Positions 34,985-47,351 of a DNA stretch of 64,000 bases are shown piece by piece; the first letter of the stretch is position 1, and each line of letters starts with the position of its first letter. Below the pieces are notes generated by a model, which worked only from the letters and a program-made list of their open reading frames with translations, was not told where the DNA came from and ran no database searches. Source of the DNA: Acanthornis magna. Lineage: Eukaryota; Chordata; Aves; Passeriformes; Acanthizidae. Location of the stretch: contig JAWUZG010000177.1 of NCBI GenBank assembly GCA_036785705.1, positions 806,001-870,000 of the forward strand, read 5' to 3'. Made by a program: the position numbers and the translations under genes.

Positions 34985-35475
34985 AATCCCAGGATCCCTG
35001 AGGTTGGAAAAACCCTCCAGGACCGTGGAGCCCAAGCTGTGCCCATCCCCACCTTGTCCCCAGCCCAGAGCTCTGAGTGCCACCTCCAGGCATTCCTTGG
35101 ACACCTCCAGGGATGGGCACTCCAAACCTCCCCGGGCAATTCCAAGGCCTGACCCCCATTCCAGGAGGAAATTCCCCAAAATCCACCCTGCCCCTCCCCA
35201 GTCCAACCTGAGGCCGTTCCCTCTCCTCCTGTCGCTGTTCCCTGGAGCACAGCCTGACCCCCCCGGCTGTCCCCTCCTGTCAGGAGCTGTGCAGAGCCAC
35301 AAGGTCCCCCTGATCCCCTTTGCTCCAGGCTGAGCCCTTTCCCAGCTCCCTCAGGAATTCTCCAGACCCTCCCCAGCTCTGTCCCTGCCCTGGACACCTC
35401 CAGCCCCTCCATGTCCCTCCAGACCTGGGCACAGCCCTCAAGGTGATCCCTCAGCAGTGCCCAGCACAGAGAGCT
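34985..35475 (-). mobile_element. CR1 LINE 3' fragment (older subfamily C)
   Basis: Antisense CR1 of a different subfamily: GGTTGGAAAAACCCTCCAGG, CTTGGACACCTCCAGGGATG, AACCTGAGGCCGTTCCCTC, AGGAGCTGTGCAGAGCC. The copy at 51.3-51.8 kb belongs to the same group. Confidence 0.8.
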
Positions 35476-35499
35476 CTCAAATCCTTATTACAAAAAACA

Positions 35500-35592
35500 T
35501 GGAATTAAACATTGGAAACACGGAAGGGACCTTAAAGATCATTTATCTCCAATCCCCACCAGGGGCAGGGAACCTTCCAGTAAAACCACCTT
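35500..35592 (-). mobile_element. CR1 LINE 3' end fragment
   Basis: Antisense fragment: ACACGGAAGGGACCTTAAAG, then CAGGGGCAGGGAACCTTCC. It is short and diverged. Confidence 0.6.
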
Positions 35593-36542
35593 CCCCTGGA
35601 TACTCCCAGGTTTATTTTGGAAATGCCAATCCTCCTCTGGGAGCGTGACAGATGCTCCGTGCAACTTCCCATCCACTCACTGCTTCCTTCCACCGACCTG
35701 AACGGGAATCTTAAGGGAGCAATTTGCCACCCACCTCCGCAATGTTTTCCCTCCCCCCTTTCATGAGTGTTTAGGAGGCTTTTAGTTCTGGCTGTTGACG
35801 TTCAGTCCTTCCTATCTGTCAACAGCAGGGATGGATGTTCCTCGCAGGCGAATCCCAAGCCTTTTTCTCCCTGACAAGCCCTCACAAAGTCGGCGTTGCT
35901 GAATGATAAAGACACATCTCAGCAGAGCCTCTTGTTGTGACACCGCTAAGAAAAGGTTTCCTCCTGACTGGGGCCATCGCAGGGACGGGGGACACGCATG
36001 GGGAAGGGATGGGGAACAGCTTCGCATTTTGTGCCTTTTTTTTTCCCCCCCGATGCTTTATGAGAACTGACAGTCTTGCTGTGTGTGTCTGATTAAAGAT
36101 GACAGTTTATAAAAACCTTAAGGTGAGGCTGTTCATTTTCCATGACAGAAAATAAAGCGATCCCCCCCCCCCCCGCCACCTCCCACACAAACAAAAACTC
36201 TCACACGCCAAAAAAACCAAACCAAAAAACCCCTCTTAATATGTGGCATTGATTTTATATTGTCTGTCAGAGAATGTGCTTCAGCAGATCAGTCAAGTTT
36301 GGAGTTTTCAAACATGCTTCATCCAAAGGGAAAATCAACAGCCTGTCAGAAATTTCACATGTCTCCAGCTCCTCCTTCCCTTTGGATGAAATACAAGCTG
36401 AAGGAACAGAGAAATTTTGACATTTGCAAGAGCTTGGGCTGAATAGCTGAAAACAGTGTTAATGTAATTCCATGGTAATGAGGTACTTTGAACCAGGCTC
36501 GTGTTCATTGAGCCAACAGAGCAGGATTAGCTCATTCCCTCA
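35593..36542. other. Unique sequence with a poly(C) run
   Basis: A run of about 14 C lies near 36163-36176, followed by an A-rich stretch. No exon or family is seen. Confidence 0.55.
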
Positions 36543-36712
36543 TGGAATTACAGAATGGTTAGGGTTGGAAGGGATCAGATCATCCAGTTCCAGCCCCAGG
36601 GACACCTGCCACTGTCCCAGGCTGCTCCAAGCCCCATCCCATGGCCTTGGACACTTCCAGGGATGGATCCAGGCGCAGCCACAGCTTCTCTGGGAAACCT
36701 TAAATCTCCTTC
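36543..36712 (-). mobile_element. CR1 LINE 3' end
   Basis: Antisense: GGAATTACAGAATGGTTAGG, TTGGAAGGGATCAGATC, CACTTCCAGGGATGGATCC, CACAGCTTCTCTGGG. Confidence 0.8.
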
Positions 36713-37105
36713 CAGTGTTTCACTGGTGCTCTCTTGGAGGAGGATTGAGCTTCCCCATGTTGCTGAGCGCTGTTCCTGCTTTTGTTTTGTAAGAGGGATC
36801 GATGATTTCATGGGAGTTTTCAGTGATGTATTTATTTCGTGGAAGTTTTCAGTGATTTATTTATTTCTTGGGAATAAATTATTTATCTCTATAAAATAAA
36901 TTTATTTATTCCTTGGGAACAGAGCAGTTCAGTCAGGAGGGACTTGAAATGAGGCCTTCACCCAATCCCATGAGCAGCTCAGGGCAGAGAAGTTCTGAGC
37001 AAAGGTGGAAGGGCAGAGTGGATCCATTGATTCAATTTAACCATCTCAGGTACGAAATCAAAAGTCTCCCTCAGGAACCTGAGTTCCACACCGAGATCCA
37101 CATTC
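36713..37105. other. Unique sequence with TTTATTTA-rich core
   Basis: Near 36815-36915 a GAAGTTTTCAGTGAT word is repeated and TTATTTATTT steps dominate. No gene is seen. Confidence 0.5.
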
Positions 37106-37195
37106 AAGAATCGCTAAGGCTGGAAAAGATCAGCAAGTCCAGCCATTCACCAACACTGCCAAGGCCACCACGTGTCCCCAAGTGGCACAGTAATT
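37106..37195 (-). mobile_element. CR1 LINE 3' end fragment
   Basis: Antisense: AAGAATCGCTAAGGCTGG, AAAAGATCAGCAAGTCCAGC, CACGTGTCCCCAAGTGGCAC. It resembles the CR1 subfamily with 'TCCAACCATCA' 3' ends. Confidence 0.6.
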
Positions 37196-39454
37196 ATCAA
37201 ACACAATCAATCTCAATCACAAGGTGAGATTCCTTCCCATGCCTTTCAAGCAGCTCCTTTGGTACTGAGGAAGGAACTTCCACAAATAGCTAAAACTCTC
37301 TTTAATAGCCAAAACTTTCTTTAATAGCCGCGGTTTTCATTTCAAATACAGGAAGTATTACTCTGACGTTGCTAAAAAGATCTGCAGAGCAACAGAAGAG
37401 CTCCCATGGCAGAACCAGGGAAGCATCTTTCTTTTTTGTGGTGGAAAGAAAGGGGGAAAAAACTTGACAAATTCTAAATTTGTAATCTATCTGTAGAAGC
37501 TGTTCAAAAAATACTTCACCGAGGGTTTTCCCTGAATGGGGGAAATCCAAAGATGAAAACACAGTGTGGTTTAAGTCCACGTTATGGTATTATTACCTTA
37601 AAAATTTTTATACAATGCCTGTGGTTGCTTTCATCAAGCTTTATGAATTTTTGATTGAAGACAGGAGAGCTGGTGCTTGATGAGAACAAAAAAAGGTGAT
37701 TCCTGTATTTAGGAATTGCTGTTAAAAGCAAAGATCTAAAGCCCAAAATGACGGTGCTTTTTGGACCCCACATCCCCCATGGAGCCATCAGAGCAACAGG
37801 CGCATGAAAGGGAAGATGAATAATTTAATTTTTTATCATTGTTGTATTTTACCTCAATGTGGTGGTGTTTAACTCAAGGGTTTTCTGGGAAAAGGAAATG
37901 GAGTTCCCTTGGCATTGGGCACCTCTTGTGGGAACTCTCTGTTTGTGTTCCACCTGAATTATTCCAGCAGGGCTTTTGCAAAGCTCTCTCAAACCTCATG
38001 GACAGTTAAAATGTTGGAATTTGGGGAAGCTGGAGCCGTTCCCTCAGAGCATGGAGGTGAATTTCTGGCTCTTCCAGGGATGCGAAAAGAGATTTTCAAA
38101 GTATTTCATTTTCATTTATGATAATCTGAACTGTTTATTTCAACTATTCCCCACTTTTCAGTTTCCTGAGCTGAGCTCCAAATAATGGGTGTGAAGTAAC
38201 TTCACCATTGAGCTTCATTTTTCCATTCTGCTGAATTCCTGAATATTTCAACATAGGACTCTCCTTTATTCCTATTTTATAGGGAGATTATTGGGTCTGG
38301 ACACACCACAGGAAAAGCCTTTTTTAGGGATGTGAGCCCATGGAAAAAAAGGTTTTTCAATCCCCAGGTCATGACACGAAATAAGCTTTTGGTGGAATTT
38401 TCCTGAGGAATTTGACTTTAAATTCTGTTGACTTTTAGAGATCTGCAGAATAGGCATAAGTACATTTCGCAGGCCAGAAGTTGGCCTTTAGTTTGGTTAT
38501 TTTGGGTCCTGGGAATCTTGAATTCCGGCTAGCTCAGCAGGAATTGCACTTTGTGGAATGTCACTGATAACATTTCCATAGGCCCCTTCCTCTGATAAGT
38601 CCCAGACTTTTCCGAGATAAAAGTTCATTACCACCTAAGTGTGAAATGGAAATGGAAATCCTGGTGCTGGAAGTGCCAGAGATGAAGTTGTGGATGAAGT
38701 GTGGAGTTCAATGGTCCTCAATTCTGTGCAGATTTAGAATAAATGGAAAAAACTGAAAGTCATCAATTCCTCCTGTTACTAATCAAGCTCCATATCTTCC
38801 ATTTTATTGCAGTTTTGTCTCTCCAGGTTGTATTTTTACAAATGGATTTGCTCTGGGGGTGCAGCAGGTCTGGGACAACCCCAAGAGTCCTTCTGGAGCC
38901 CTGATTGTCCCCAAGCAGGCCCAGAGCCCTCCAGAGCCACAGTCAGAGCAGTGGGGATTTGCTTTATTCGGTGCCGCCTGTGGGGATTCACTCCTCCAAA
39001 CACACACACCCGGCACTGCCAACACACAATATTATGGTGACACTCATGGATATTCATCACATTCCCCAGGATGGGAGTGGTTCTACAAATCATTTCTCAG
39101 CAATCATTAATATCATTAGCTGTGTGCCACGCATGCGCTGTGTGTCCTGGTGGTCTTTGGGGTCTGCTCGTGATGAAGATCTGTAGTCTCCATCACAGTG
39201 CACTTTTCCCCTTTCTCTCTGCAGCATGGGCAGTCCTTGGTGGGTGATTCAGGGTTTCTGTGCTGGCCTCCAACAGATTCTTGTCCCTCTTGTCTTGACA
39301 AGATCAAGGCAATCTTGTTTTTCTAGGTTTAGAATTCACATATTCTGTCTCTCAATAGTTAACTTCAGTTACCTATTGACCAACTCTTTCTCAGCCCAAG
39401 AGTGACAACTCTGCTCCTGCTCCTACTGAGATGGTTCAATCAAATTCCCTGGAG
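37196..39454. other. Unique sequence, no gene recognised
   Basis: No tandem array or clear transposon. The part about 39130-39450 has an LTR-like feel (TTGTCTTGACAAGATCAAGG), but no ends or signals could be found. Confidence 0.45.
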
Positions 39455-39597
39455 CCCCTCTGGAGCCAGGCTGGGAGAGCTGGGAATGTTCCCTGGAGAA
39501 GGGAAGGACACAGGGAGAGCTGCGAGCCCCTGGCAGGGCCTGAAGGACTCCAGGAGAGCTGCAGAGGGACTGGGGACAAGGGCTGCAGGGACAGCAT
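39455..39597 (+). mobile_element. CR1 LINE fragment (subfamily A), 3' truncated
   Basis: Sense copy from CTCTGGAGCCAGGCTGGGAG to GGCTGCAGGGACAGCA. It is broken off where other copies continue with CCCAGGGAATGG. CR1 copies are normally truncated at the 5' end, so loss of the 3' end implies a later deletion or rearrangement. Confidence 0.85.
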
Positions 39598-40732
39598 CTC
39601 TTTCTCCCAATCTTTATTGTGGTTTATGAACCAATCCTTACAATAATACTTCCCCCTGATGGAATGGTGGTGCCTGGGATGCTAAATGAGGTCAGGATGC
39701 TCAGGAACACAAACCCACTTTGTTTATTTAGGGCTTATTTTGGCTGATTTATTACAGGATAGAAAGGCTGGAGGGAAGGATGTGTGCCAGCAGTGCTGTG
39801 CATGCTGGAAAATGTGAAAAATCAGGTTCTTTGTGGCTCTAATAATTTTTGGTGACTTTTAGCAAACTCATCTCTGCTGCAACAGTGAGAGAGTTCTTTC
39901 AAAGTGAAAAAAAATTAATTAAAGCTTTATCCACCCTGCGAGGTGAAATGAAGCTGCAAAATAAGAGCGGAGCCCTCAAAATTTGTCTGTTCTTTGGTTT
40001 TGGGATACCCAAGTTGGAGGTTTTTTACCTGAGCCACGTCACTCATTCAGGTGACACAAGACAGAATTGTTCTTCCTACAAAGAAAAACTGGAGACCTTC
40101 TAGAAATAACAATAATTGCAAATAAAAGGGGGAAATATTGGCCAAGTGTCAGATTTGCTTCTTTTCTAGGAGCTCTCCGGAGCTCCTGGTGGGTTGTGGA
40201 GGAGGATGAGTGACAGCCTGGTCAGGTGGATGGCCAGAAACTCAGAACTGCTGCACAGAGTAGGAAAATCTATGTACTCTGAAGCTTTATAATCTCACAG
40301 AGAGGAAATAAAACCAACCCCTCATGCTGCATCTTTGCAAAAGGTGGAGACAGCTCTTGAGTGTGGAATAATTCCTCATTTTATCCCTTGGGTTGTGCAG
40401 TTTGTCACTGCAAACCATCACTGAGGCCATCGTTCCTCTTGATGCACCCAGGCTGAGGGATGGGAGGGAAAATTGGTCTTGTGGTGCACCCTGAGAGCCA
40501 AGCTGGACCTGCATCGCAGTCATTAATCCAAACTGAAAGCAGATTGTGGATAAAACTCGATCAAAGTTGATGGATTGCAGGGAATCTCTCGATTGCTGGT
40601 TGCTGTTTTATCATAACGTTGGGATTTTGCTCTCTCGCCTTTGCCTGCCTCCTAAAGAGTCGTTCGTCTCCTTCCCAGGCTGGAATTCCAAGTTCTTTAT
40701 GGCACTGGGTGTTTGGAATAGAGTAAAATTAT
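39598..40732. other. Unique sequence, no gene recognised
   Basis: No transposon or exon is recognised. Confidence 0.55.
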
Positions 40733-40890
40733 AGAATCATGGAAAGCTTGGGGTTGTAAGGACTTTAAAGCCCAGCCAGTGCCACCCCAGCCATGGCAGG
40801 GACACTTGCCACTGTCCCAGGCTGCTCCAAGCCCTGTCCAGCCTGGCCTGGGACACTGCAGGGATCCAGGGGCAACCACAGCCTCTCCAT
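40733..40890 (-). mobile_element. CR1 LINE 3' end
   Basis: Antisense: TAGAATCATGGAAAGCTTGG, then GCCATGGCAGGGACACTTGC, to GGGGCAACCACAGCCTCTCC. It lies just upstream of LTR-B copy 1. Confidence 0.85.
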
Positions 40891-40909
40891 GATTTTTGCT
40901 TCCAGGTCA

Positions 40910-41340
40910 ATCTTTCCTCTGTGTAAATATGCCTGAAGGATTTTTAGCTTCTATTTTTCATGTATCTGTAGTTTGGTGTGTAGATCTGTGCTCTATATTA
41001 ACTGCTAAAAACCTCTGTTCACAGCATTTTAGACAAAACAATTGCTCTCAGTTGGAAATCCAAGGACACTTCGCTGCCTCAGAGCCCCAAAATATGGAAC
41101 CAACAGTGAATTGGGGGAGTGAATTTGGGGTGGTTGACATCATCACCTGAAGGTGTGATTGGAGGATTAAGGCCCAATATGTTAATGAACAGAGCTTATA
41201 AAATGTGAAGAACTCGTGACTCGCTGTCCATTTTGGGTGTGGCCTCTCGAGTGGGCTCTGTCTGCCCTGAATGCACTTTAATAAATTAATCTGATTTTAT
41301 TCTCCTAACTTTGTCTGGCCTCCGTTTCAGGTAAGCCTGG
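40910..41340 (+). mobile_element. LTR, family LTR-B, copy 1 (endogenous retrovirus)
   Basis: Recognised by colinear similarity to the reverse complement of 59702-60150. Shared words in order are TTTTAGACAAAACAA, CAACAGTGAATTGGG, ATTGGAGGATTAA, GTCCATTTTGGGTG, CTGCCCTGAATGCAC and AGGTAAGCC. A TATAAAA box (41197) and an AATAAA signal (41280) are in order on the plus strand. The outer boundaries are approximate because no target duplication was found. Confidence 0.7.
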
Positions 41341-41345
41341 CTAAG

Positions 41346-42657
41346 CCATCAAAGAGGTGCCAAAATTTTCACCTTTATGCCAGAAAAGTTCACCCTGGGC
41401 TCACCCAAGTCCCCACTGCTGACCCACCACGTGTGGGGTTCTTCCATCCCACCATGCACAAACCACTTTTCCCATTGTCTAATGGGACCAAATCTGCCAC
41501 CTGCATCCCATGGGAGCCTCCTAGAGAAAATTTTGGCTCCTCTTCCCTATTAAAAAAACAAATAGAAGTTGTCAAGGATGGAGAACTATTGTTGGAGTGA
41601 GCAGAACGAGTGCTTATTACCAGTTTGGGACACGCCCAGGTCAAGAGTGAAGTGGTTTTTTCTGGTTAGTTTGATGAAAGGCTGGATTGGGTTTAATTGC
41701 TGGTTGTCATTTGTAATGGAGTAGATGCAGTATTAGAATTATTCAGATAATTGGGTGTAATTACCCACCATCAGGCACTTTACAATGCTCAAAATACAAT
41801 CTTTGAAGAAATGTAGCTGAGGCCTTTGAATGGAAGGCAACAGCTATTGAGAGCACAATATCATTTATAGGTGTCAATCAGCTCAGCGAGGTAAACAAAA
41901 CAAAGGTGCTGGGCTGTTCCATCAATTCTTCCAGTGCCCTAAACCTTCCCAAAATCTTGGCAGAGCAAGCAACATGCCTGGAGTGCTGATAAATCAAAGC
42001 TTTTGCCGAGTTCCTCAAAGCACACAGGGTTTGAAAAGCATTGTGTGCCTTGAATAAAGTGTTATCCAGAAAAACCCCCTCGTGTCAATCCCCGAGGGAT
42101 CATTATTCATTCTGGCTCTGCTGCAGCAGGAGAGAAAAATCTCTCTTAGGTGGCGTTGCCCCTAATTCTGCGTGAGAAAGGCTTGTGAGAAATGGGAAAT
42201 GGGGCACAGCTTTGTGGGAAGGCAGAGGTTTCGATTTGCATTGCCCTCCTCTCCGCACCCCAATGAATCAACAGATGCAAATGAGGCAGGGGAGGCTGAA
42301 CTCCCAAATTTGTATTCTCCTGGCTCCGGGCCTGAGCCTCGTCTGGCAAAGACAGGGAGAGGGAGCGAAAAAAACCCAGAGTCTCATGGATAGAAGTGTG
42401 GGCTCCCGGTGACCTTTACCTACTGTGATAATTTTGATGTAGAACAACCAAATTCCTGGAGATGTTTAATCAGCAAAGTTGAATTTTGATGAAACCACAT
42501 GTCACAGTCCTATTACTGCTGCGGGAATTAATTATGATTCATAGCAATATTCTGGCTTTGTAAGGATTAACACCAGTGAACTGTCACCTTTTCACAATCC
42601 TTCCAGCCCTGGCGTCCTAAAGATTTATTTAGGATGGAAAAAAATGTGAGCTGGAGC
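41346..42657. other. Unique sequence, no gene recognised
   Basis: Nothing recognisable. About 41690-42110 is AT-rich and could be conserved non-coding DNA. Confidence 0.5.
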
Positions 42658-42812
42658 CTGGAATAGAATTCCCAGAGAAGCTGTGGCTGCCCCTGGAGTG
42701 TCCAAGGCCAGGCTGGACAGGGCTTGGAGCAGTCTGGGACAGTGGGAGGTGAATACATGACCTGGGAAAGGTCCCTCCCACCCCAATTCCATAATAATTC
42801 TGTAATCAATAA
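42658..42812 (+). mobile_element. CR1 LINE 3' end
   Basis: Sense: AGAAGCTGTGGCTGCCCCTG, CCAGGCTGGACAGGGCTTGG, ending in CCATAATAATTCTGTAATC. Confidence 0.8.
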
Positions 42813-45051
42813 CCCAGCACTGGGATGTGAAACTCCACACCCACTCAGAAATGAAATTTATTTGGGTAACAAAGCATCAAATGAAAGATGAATTAAGCCA
42901 TCATGTGGATATTGTGTATTTGTAGCCTAGATTTATTGACGAGGAGGTGGAAATCGATTCTATATTTTTATTTGTCCCCAGGGAAGTTCATGTCCATGTG
43001 TAATCTCATGATGGGACTCACTGCAACCCCTCTAAAACCATCACCCAGAATGGTCATGATTAACTCAGACATTAAAAAAAACCTCCTTCCTGTAATTTAA
43101 TGGATTTTAGCAAAACACAGAGATGAAAAGGCTAATGCTGGGACAATGGTGACATTTTTCTTCCTTCAAAAGAAGATGAAATCAAATCTTCCTTAGGATT
43201 CTTTCCAGTTCCTGGACCTCAGGTAGATCCTGTTGGAGACTTCTCTTGGGGTGTTCAGTTGAATTTTAAAGGCAATTTAAAATATGTTGTTTTCCTCTCC
43301 TTTTCACACAAACCCAACTGGGCTAAGTGGGACTGACAGTGTATTTTGATGGAGTTTAACAGGCAGAAATCTCTCTCTGGCTGGAATCAGCCTCGGGAAT
43401 GGCGAGCCCAGCTTGGGGAGATGATCATGGCCGTGTGTCCATGTCCCTCACGGGCACTGCCAGAGACTTCCCTGGCTTTGCTGGCGAGTCCCACACGGAA
43501 CAAAAGTCAAATTGTCAAAAGTCATTAGTGGCTGTCACTTCATGGACCTTCACACTGGAGTTTCCCCTTTGGAATTTCACTGGAGAGGTTTTATTTTGTC
43601 TCCACGTCAAGGAAGTAGGACAATGTTGGACAAAACTGCTGGAATTTAACCCATTCGTAGCTTTTTGGTTATGGCTGTGAAACCGTGGTGAATTTAGGAG
43701 TTTGAGGCTCAGTTCCATGCTCTGCCAGGAGCTTTTCTCCTTCTAATAATTCTTTTTAGACTCAAATTCTCCAATTCTTCTGCTCAAGGTCCACATCAGG
43801 GCTTTGCCACAATAAACCTCTGATCCTAACTCCTCCAGGACATCCCTGCTCCAAGGAACCACTGAAGCAGAAATCTGAGAGGGAGATTCTTTAAATAAAT
43901 CCCTTTTCTGTTCCTCTGACTGTGAGAAGTGGATTTCGGGAGCTTTATTTACACTTCTTTTTTCCCAGATTCTCAGATACAAAGCGGTGCTGCTGCCCAA
44001 GGGTGTTGAGACTGGTGCTCCGTGGGGAGTTATTTTTGTAGTTTAATTTTCTGCACAAAGTCATCCCGAAATAGAAAGGTTTTGCATTTGTTTATACGCT
44101 TTGAATTCCCAAATTTTAAAGCATACATTAGTAATGTTTTGGGTTCCTAATTAAATACCTAATTATATTTAGCAGTTCTAGGGTTTTTGCCGCTTTCTGG
44201 TGGCTTCTGCTGCGCCGATCTTTGCCGTTTGTGACATTTCAAACATATGTTTGAATTCTTCCATCTCCTGTGCCTTGTCATTTCATTGCTCTTTTTTCAG
44301 CACTGATATGTAACTTTTGCAAAATAATTGCACAATAACAACTCCAGTGTTAATTTTTTTTTTTTTTTTTAAAGCCACAGGAGATGCAGGTATTCCCTGA
44401 AGGAAGTGGAATAGGGAACCATGGTGCTGCAGGTGGGGAGAGTAGTTGGGGAGGTGTAAAAAAGAGTGTTATGTGCATTTTTACAGTGGTGTGTGAAACG
44501 TCCCCTTTTAGGAGCAAAATATATCAAGGGGACAAAAATAAAAGCAAAACAAGAGCATAGAAGTCACCTTAAACCCGGCCTGGAGGTGCTTTTTACAGTA
44601 AATCTTTTGACATTTTTGATATCTGTGCCATGACCAAGTTTGGGGGGAAAATTCCCACCTCGTGTGACAAGTGACCCTGGCGAGAGCAGCGGTGTCACAG
44701 GCCATTAGTGTTCATCATCCCAAAGCTCAGCGGGGCTTTCCCTTTGTTCAGCTCTGTCCCTGGTGCCCAGAGGTGGCCAGGAGGGCTGGAAGGAGGGAAT
44801 TTCAGGCTCAAGGGTTGTCTGTGTGGTACAGCATCTGGAAAACACTGCTGGCCCAGGAGGGCTTTGTGCCCAGGGGATGGCAGGGGTGGTGACCGCAGCG
44901 TCACTTTGGGTTTAGCAGGGAATGTTGGTTTAGGGGGGAGACAAAGCCTGGGGGCTACAGGCAGGGCTGGAATTGGGGTTGGCTCGTGCTGCAGTGCACC
45001 CAGGGATGGAGATGTGGGCATGGCATCTTCAGGAGGGCATCTTTCCTCAGA
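42813..45051. other. Unique sequence, no gene recognised
   Basis: AT-rich near 44040-44380, with a run of 17 T at 44354. No exon, array or transposon is recognised. Confidence 0.5.
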
Positions 45052-45056
45052 GATGG

Positions 45057-45771
45057 TGTCTCGGTTTGAAAGACAGGTGTCTTGCTAAGGAAGGTGGGAG
45101 CCTCCCTTAGAATGCATAATGTGACCCCTTCCCCCCGAATTATTATAACTTTGGAATCAAGGGCTTTCAGACACAGATATGGGAAAAGGAATAACAGTTC
45201 TTTACTAATAGTTAGAGCAAGGCAATAACACAGTAACAATGATTTAAATAGCCAAAGTCAGAATCCAACCTGCACCCTGTCAGGGTGGTGCTGCAGTGCA
45301 GTTCAATGGTGGCTGCAGTCCCGTTGGAGTGATGGATGTGCTCTTGTTGGAGAGGTGATCTTGTGGAAAGGTCTCGTCGGTCTCTGGAGGTCCAGTGGTG
45401 GCTCTTGAGCTCTTCTCCTCTGGGAATCAGTGGGAAAGGTACCCTGGTGTTGCAGGGTCTCAGTTTATGTGCAGGTGGGAATGTTCAGCTCCTCCCCTCT
45501 GGGCAGGGCATCTCCCAATGGCTGATGGAATCTTAGGAGTCACTCCCGGAGCCCTCGATGGCCATGAGCAGAGATAGCCCCGATGGTGTTAGCAGGGCTG
45601 GGTCACTCCTGGGGACATTGATGGCCATGAGCAGAGATAGCCCCGATGGTGTTAGCAGGGCTGGGTCATGCTGACACAAAGAACACTGCCCCACCTGTTT
45701 TAACAGCTTCTGGAGATGGGAATAGAATACAGACTTTTGGTTACACCTTCCATGTAACCTAGCAGATTACA
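45057..45771 (-). mobile_element. Solo LTR, ERVL-like
   Basis: The plus strand starts TGTCTCGGTTTGAAAGACAG and reads GAATTATTATAACTTTGG further in, words I associate with a songbird ERVL LTR family. The 5-bp target duplication is GATGG at 45052-45056 and 45772-45776, usual for ERVL. GATGGTCAGCTGG occurs again at 45793, so the right end could instead be 45792. An AGTAAA-type signal near 45200 on the minus strand supports minus orientation. Confidence 0.75.
45541..45668. repeat. 63-bp tandem duplication inside the ERVL-like LTR
   Basis: GCCATGAGCAGAGATAGCCC starts at 45561 and 45624, a 63-bp step. The two units are almost identical apart from their first 15 bases. Such duplications in U3 can be enhancer repeats. 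Confidence 0.9.
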
Positions 45772-45965
45772 GATGGTCAGCTGGTCAGGGCAGATGGTCA
45801 GCTGGAAAATCCCTGCCTTCCACAGTTCCTCTGCTTCAGCTTCCGTGCTTTGGGGTTTTTCCCTCTGTTCAGCTGTTTCCTGTATTCCAAACAGCACAGC
45901 AAAATGGTTACTGGGAGGGGCTGAGCTTTGTTAGTGTGAGAGGAAAACCAACTTTCTCTTGCAGT

Positions 45966-46385
45966 CAGAGAATCCCAGAATGGCTGAGTTGGAAGGGACT
46001 TAAAACTCATCTTTTTCCATCCCCCTGCCATGGCAGGGACACCTGCCACTGTCCCAGGCTGCTCCAAGCCCTGTCCAGCCTGGCCTGGGACACTGCAGGG
46101 ATCCAGGGGCAGCCACAGCTGCTCTGGCAATTCCAGCCCAGCCCCTCCCCACCCTCCCCGGCAGCAATTCCCAGTTCCCAAGATCCCATCTGGCCCTGCC
46201 CTCTGGCACTGCCAAGCCATTCCCTGGGTGCTGTCCCTGCAGCCCTTGTCCCCAGTCCCTCTGCAGCTCTCCTGGAGCCCTTCAGGCCCTGCCAGGGGCT
46301 CGCAGCTCTCCCTGTGTCCTTCCCTTCTCCAGGGAACATTCCCAGCTCTCCCAGCCTGGCTCCAGAGCAGCTCCAGCTCCTCCTG
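45966..46385 (-). mobile_element. CR1 LINE 3' fragment (subfamily A)
   Basis: Antisense copy from AGAGAATCCCAGAATGGC to GAGCAGCTCCAGCTCCTCC, with all the diagnostic blocks of subfamily A. Confidence 0.9.
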
Positions 46386-47351
46386 ATGTTTGGAGGGCCT
46401 TGGTGGTCCAAACCTTCCAAGGGCTCCTCAGGCTCATCTCACACTCAAGGACAAAGCTGAGGCAATCATGGAGTCTGCACATTTTCTTTCAGGATATTTA
46501 TAACCGCGGTGAGAAATTTGCTCTTGCTTTGCATGTGAAATAGGTGGGAATATGAATTCCCGCAGACAAATTCCATCCAGGGGTGAGGGCAGTGTGAACA
46601 GGCTTTTTCACCTTCTGAGTCGCATCTGAAGGGGAGAGCACGATGCAGTTCTCTGCTCCCTGGAATCAGTGTCAGAAAGGACATAGCTTAATTATCCTGC
46701 TTCCCCTTTTCTGTCCTCACGAACTCTGGCAGCTCTGTGGGTGTTGTTCAAAACCACTGATTTTTGCCATTTGATCCTGGAATTTCCATCATTTCAGTAT
46801 TCACCCAGGAAGGTGATGAAGTTCATGTGTGTATTCTAATGATGTGATGACATGAAAATGATTTCTTCAAGGTAAAGAACCCAGGATTTTGATACTGATA
46901 AAACTTAAAGAACACCCGTTTGGTTAAACTCAGCCTATGGCAGTCTCAGGGTAATGATTTTCCTTGTTTTAAGTCCCATGACTTTTGGTTTTGCTGAGTT
47001 CACAGCTATTCCTTAGACCTCTCCAGTCAAATACTCAAAGTGACCCCATTTCCTTGAATTATTGGGATCATTTATTATTAGAATAATTATTATCTTTATT
47101 TTAATGCTTTATCTTTTAAGCCACATGTTACTGTGACAGTGGATTACTTCCATTTCTCTTGGCTGCATTTCACAACATTTAATTAAAACAAGGAAACTTT
47201 GGGAAGAAGGTGCTGAAGAGCCCTGTGGGGTTGAGACACCTCTTCTAATGTTCGAAATCTGGATGCATCAAATCCTTGTTTTCCCTTTTCCCCTCGGTTT
47301 GAATCTTCCACTGGAAAGCTTCTGGAAGAAGATGAGGTGGGGCAAGCAAAG
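46386..47351. other. Unique sequence, no gene recognised
   Basis: No repeat or exon is seen. AT-rich around 47050-47190. Confidence 0.5.
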
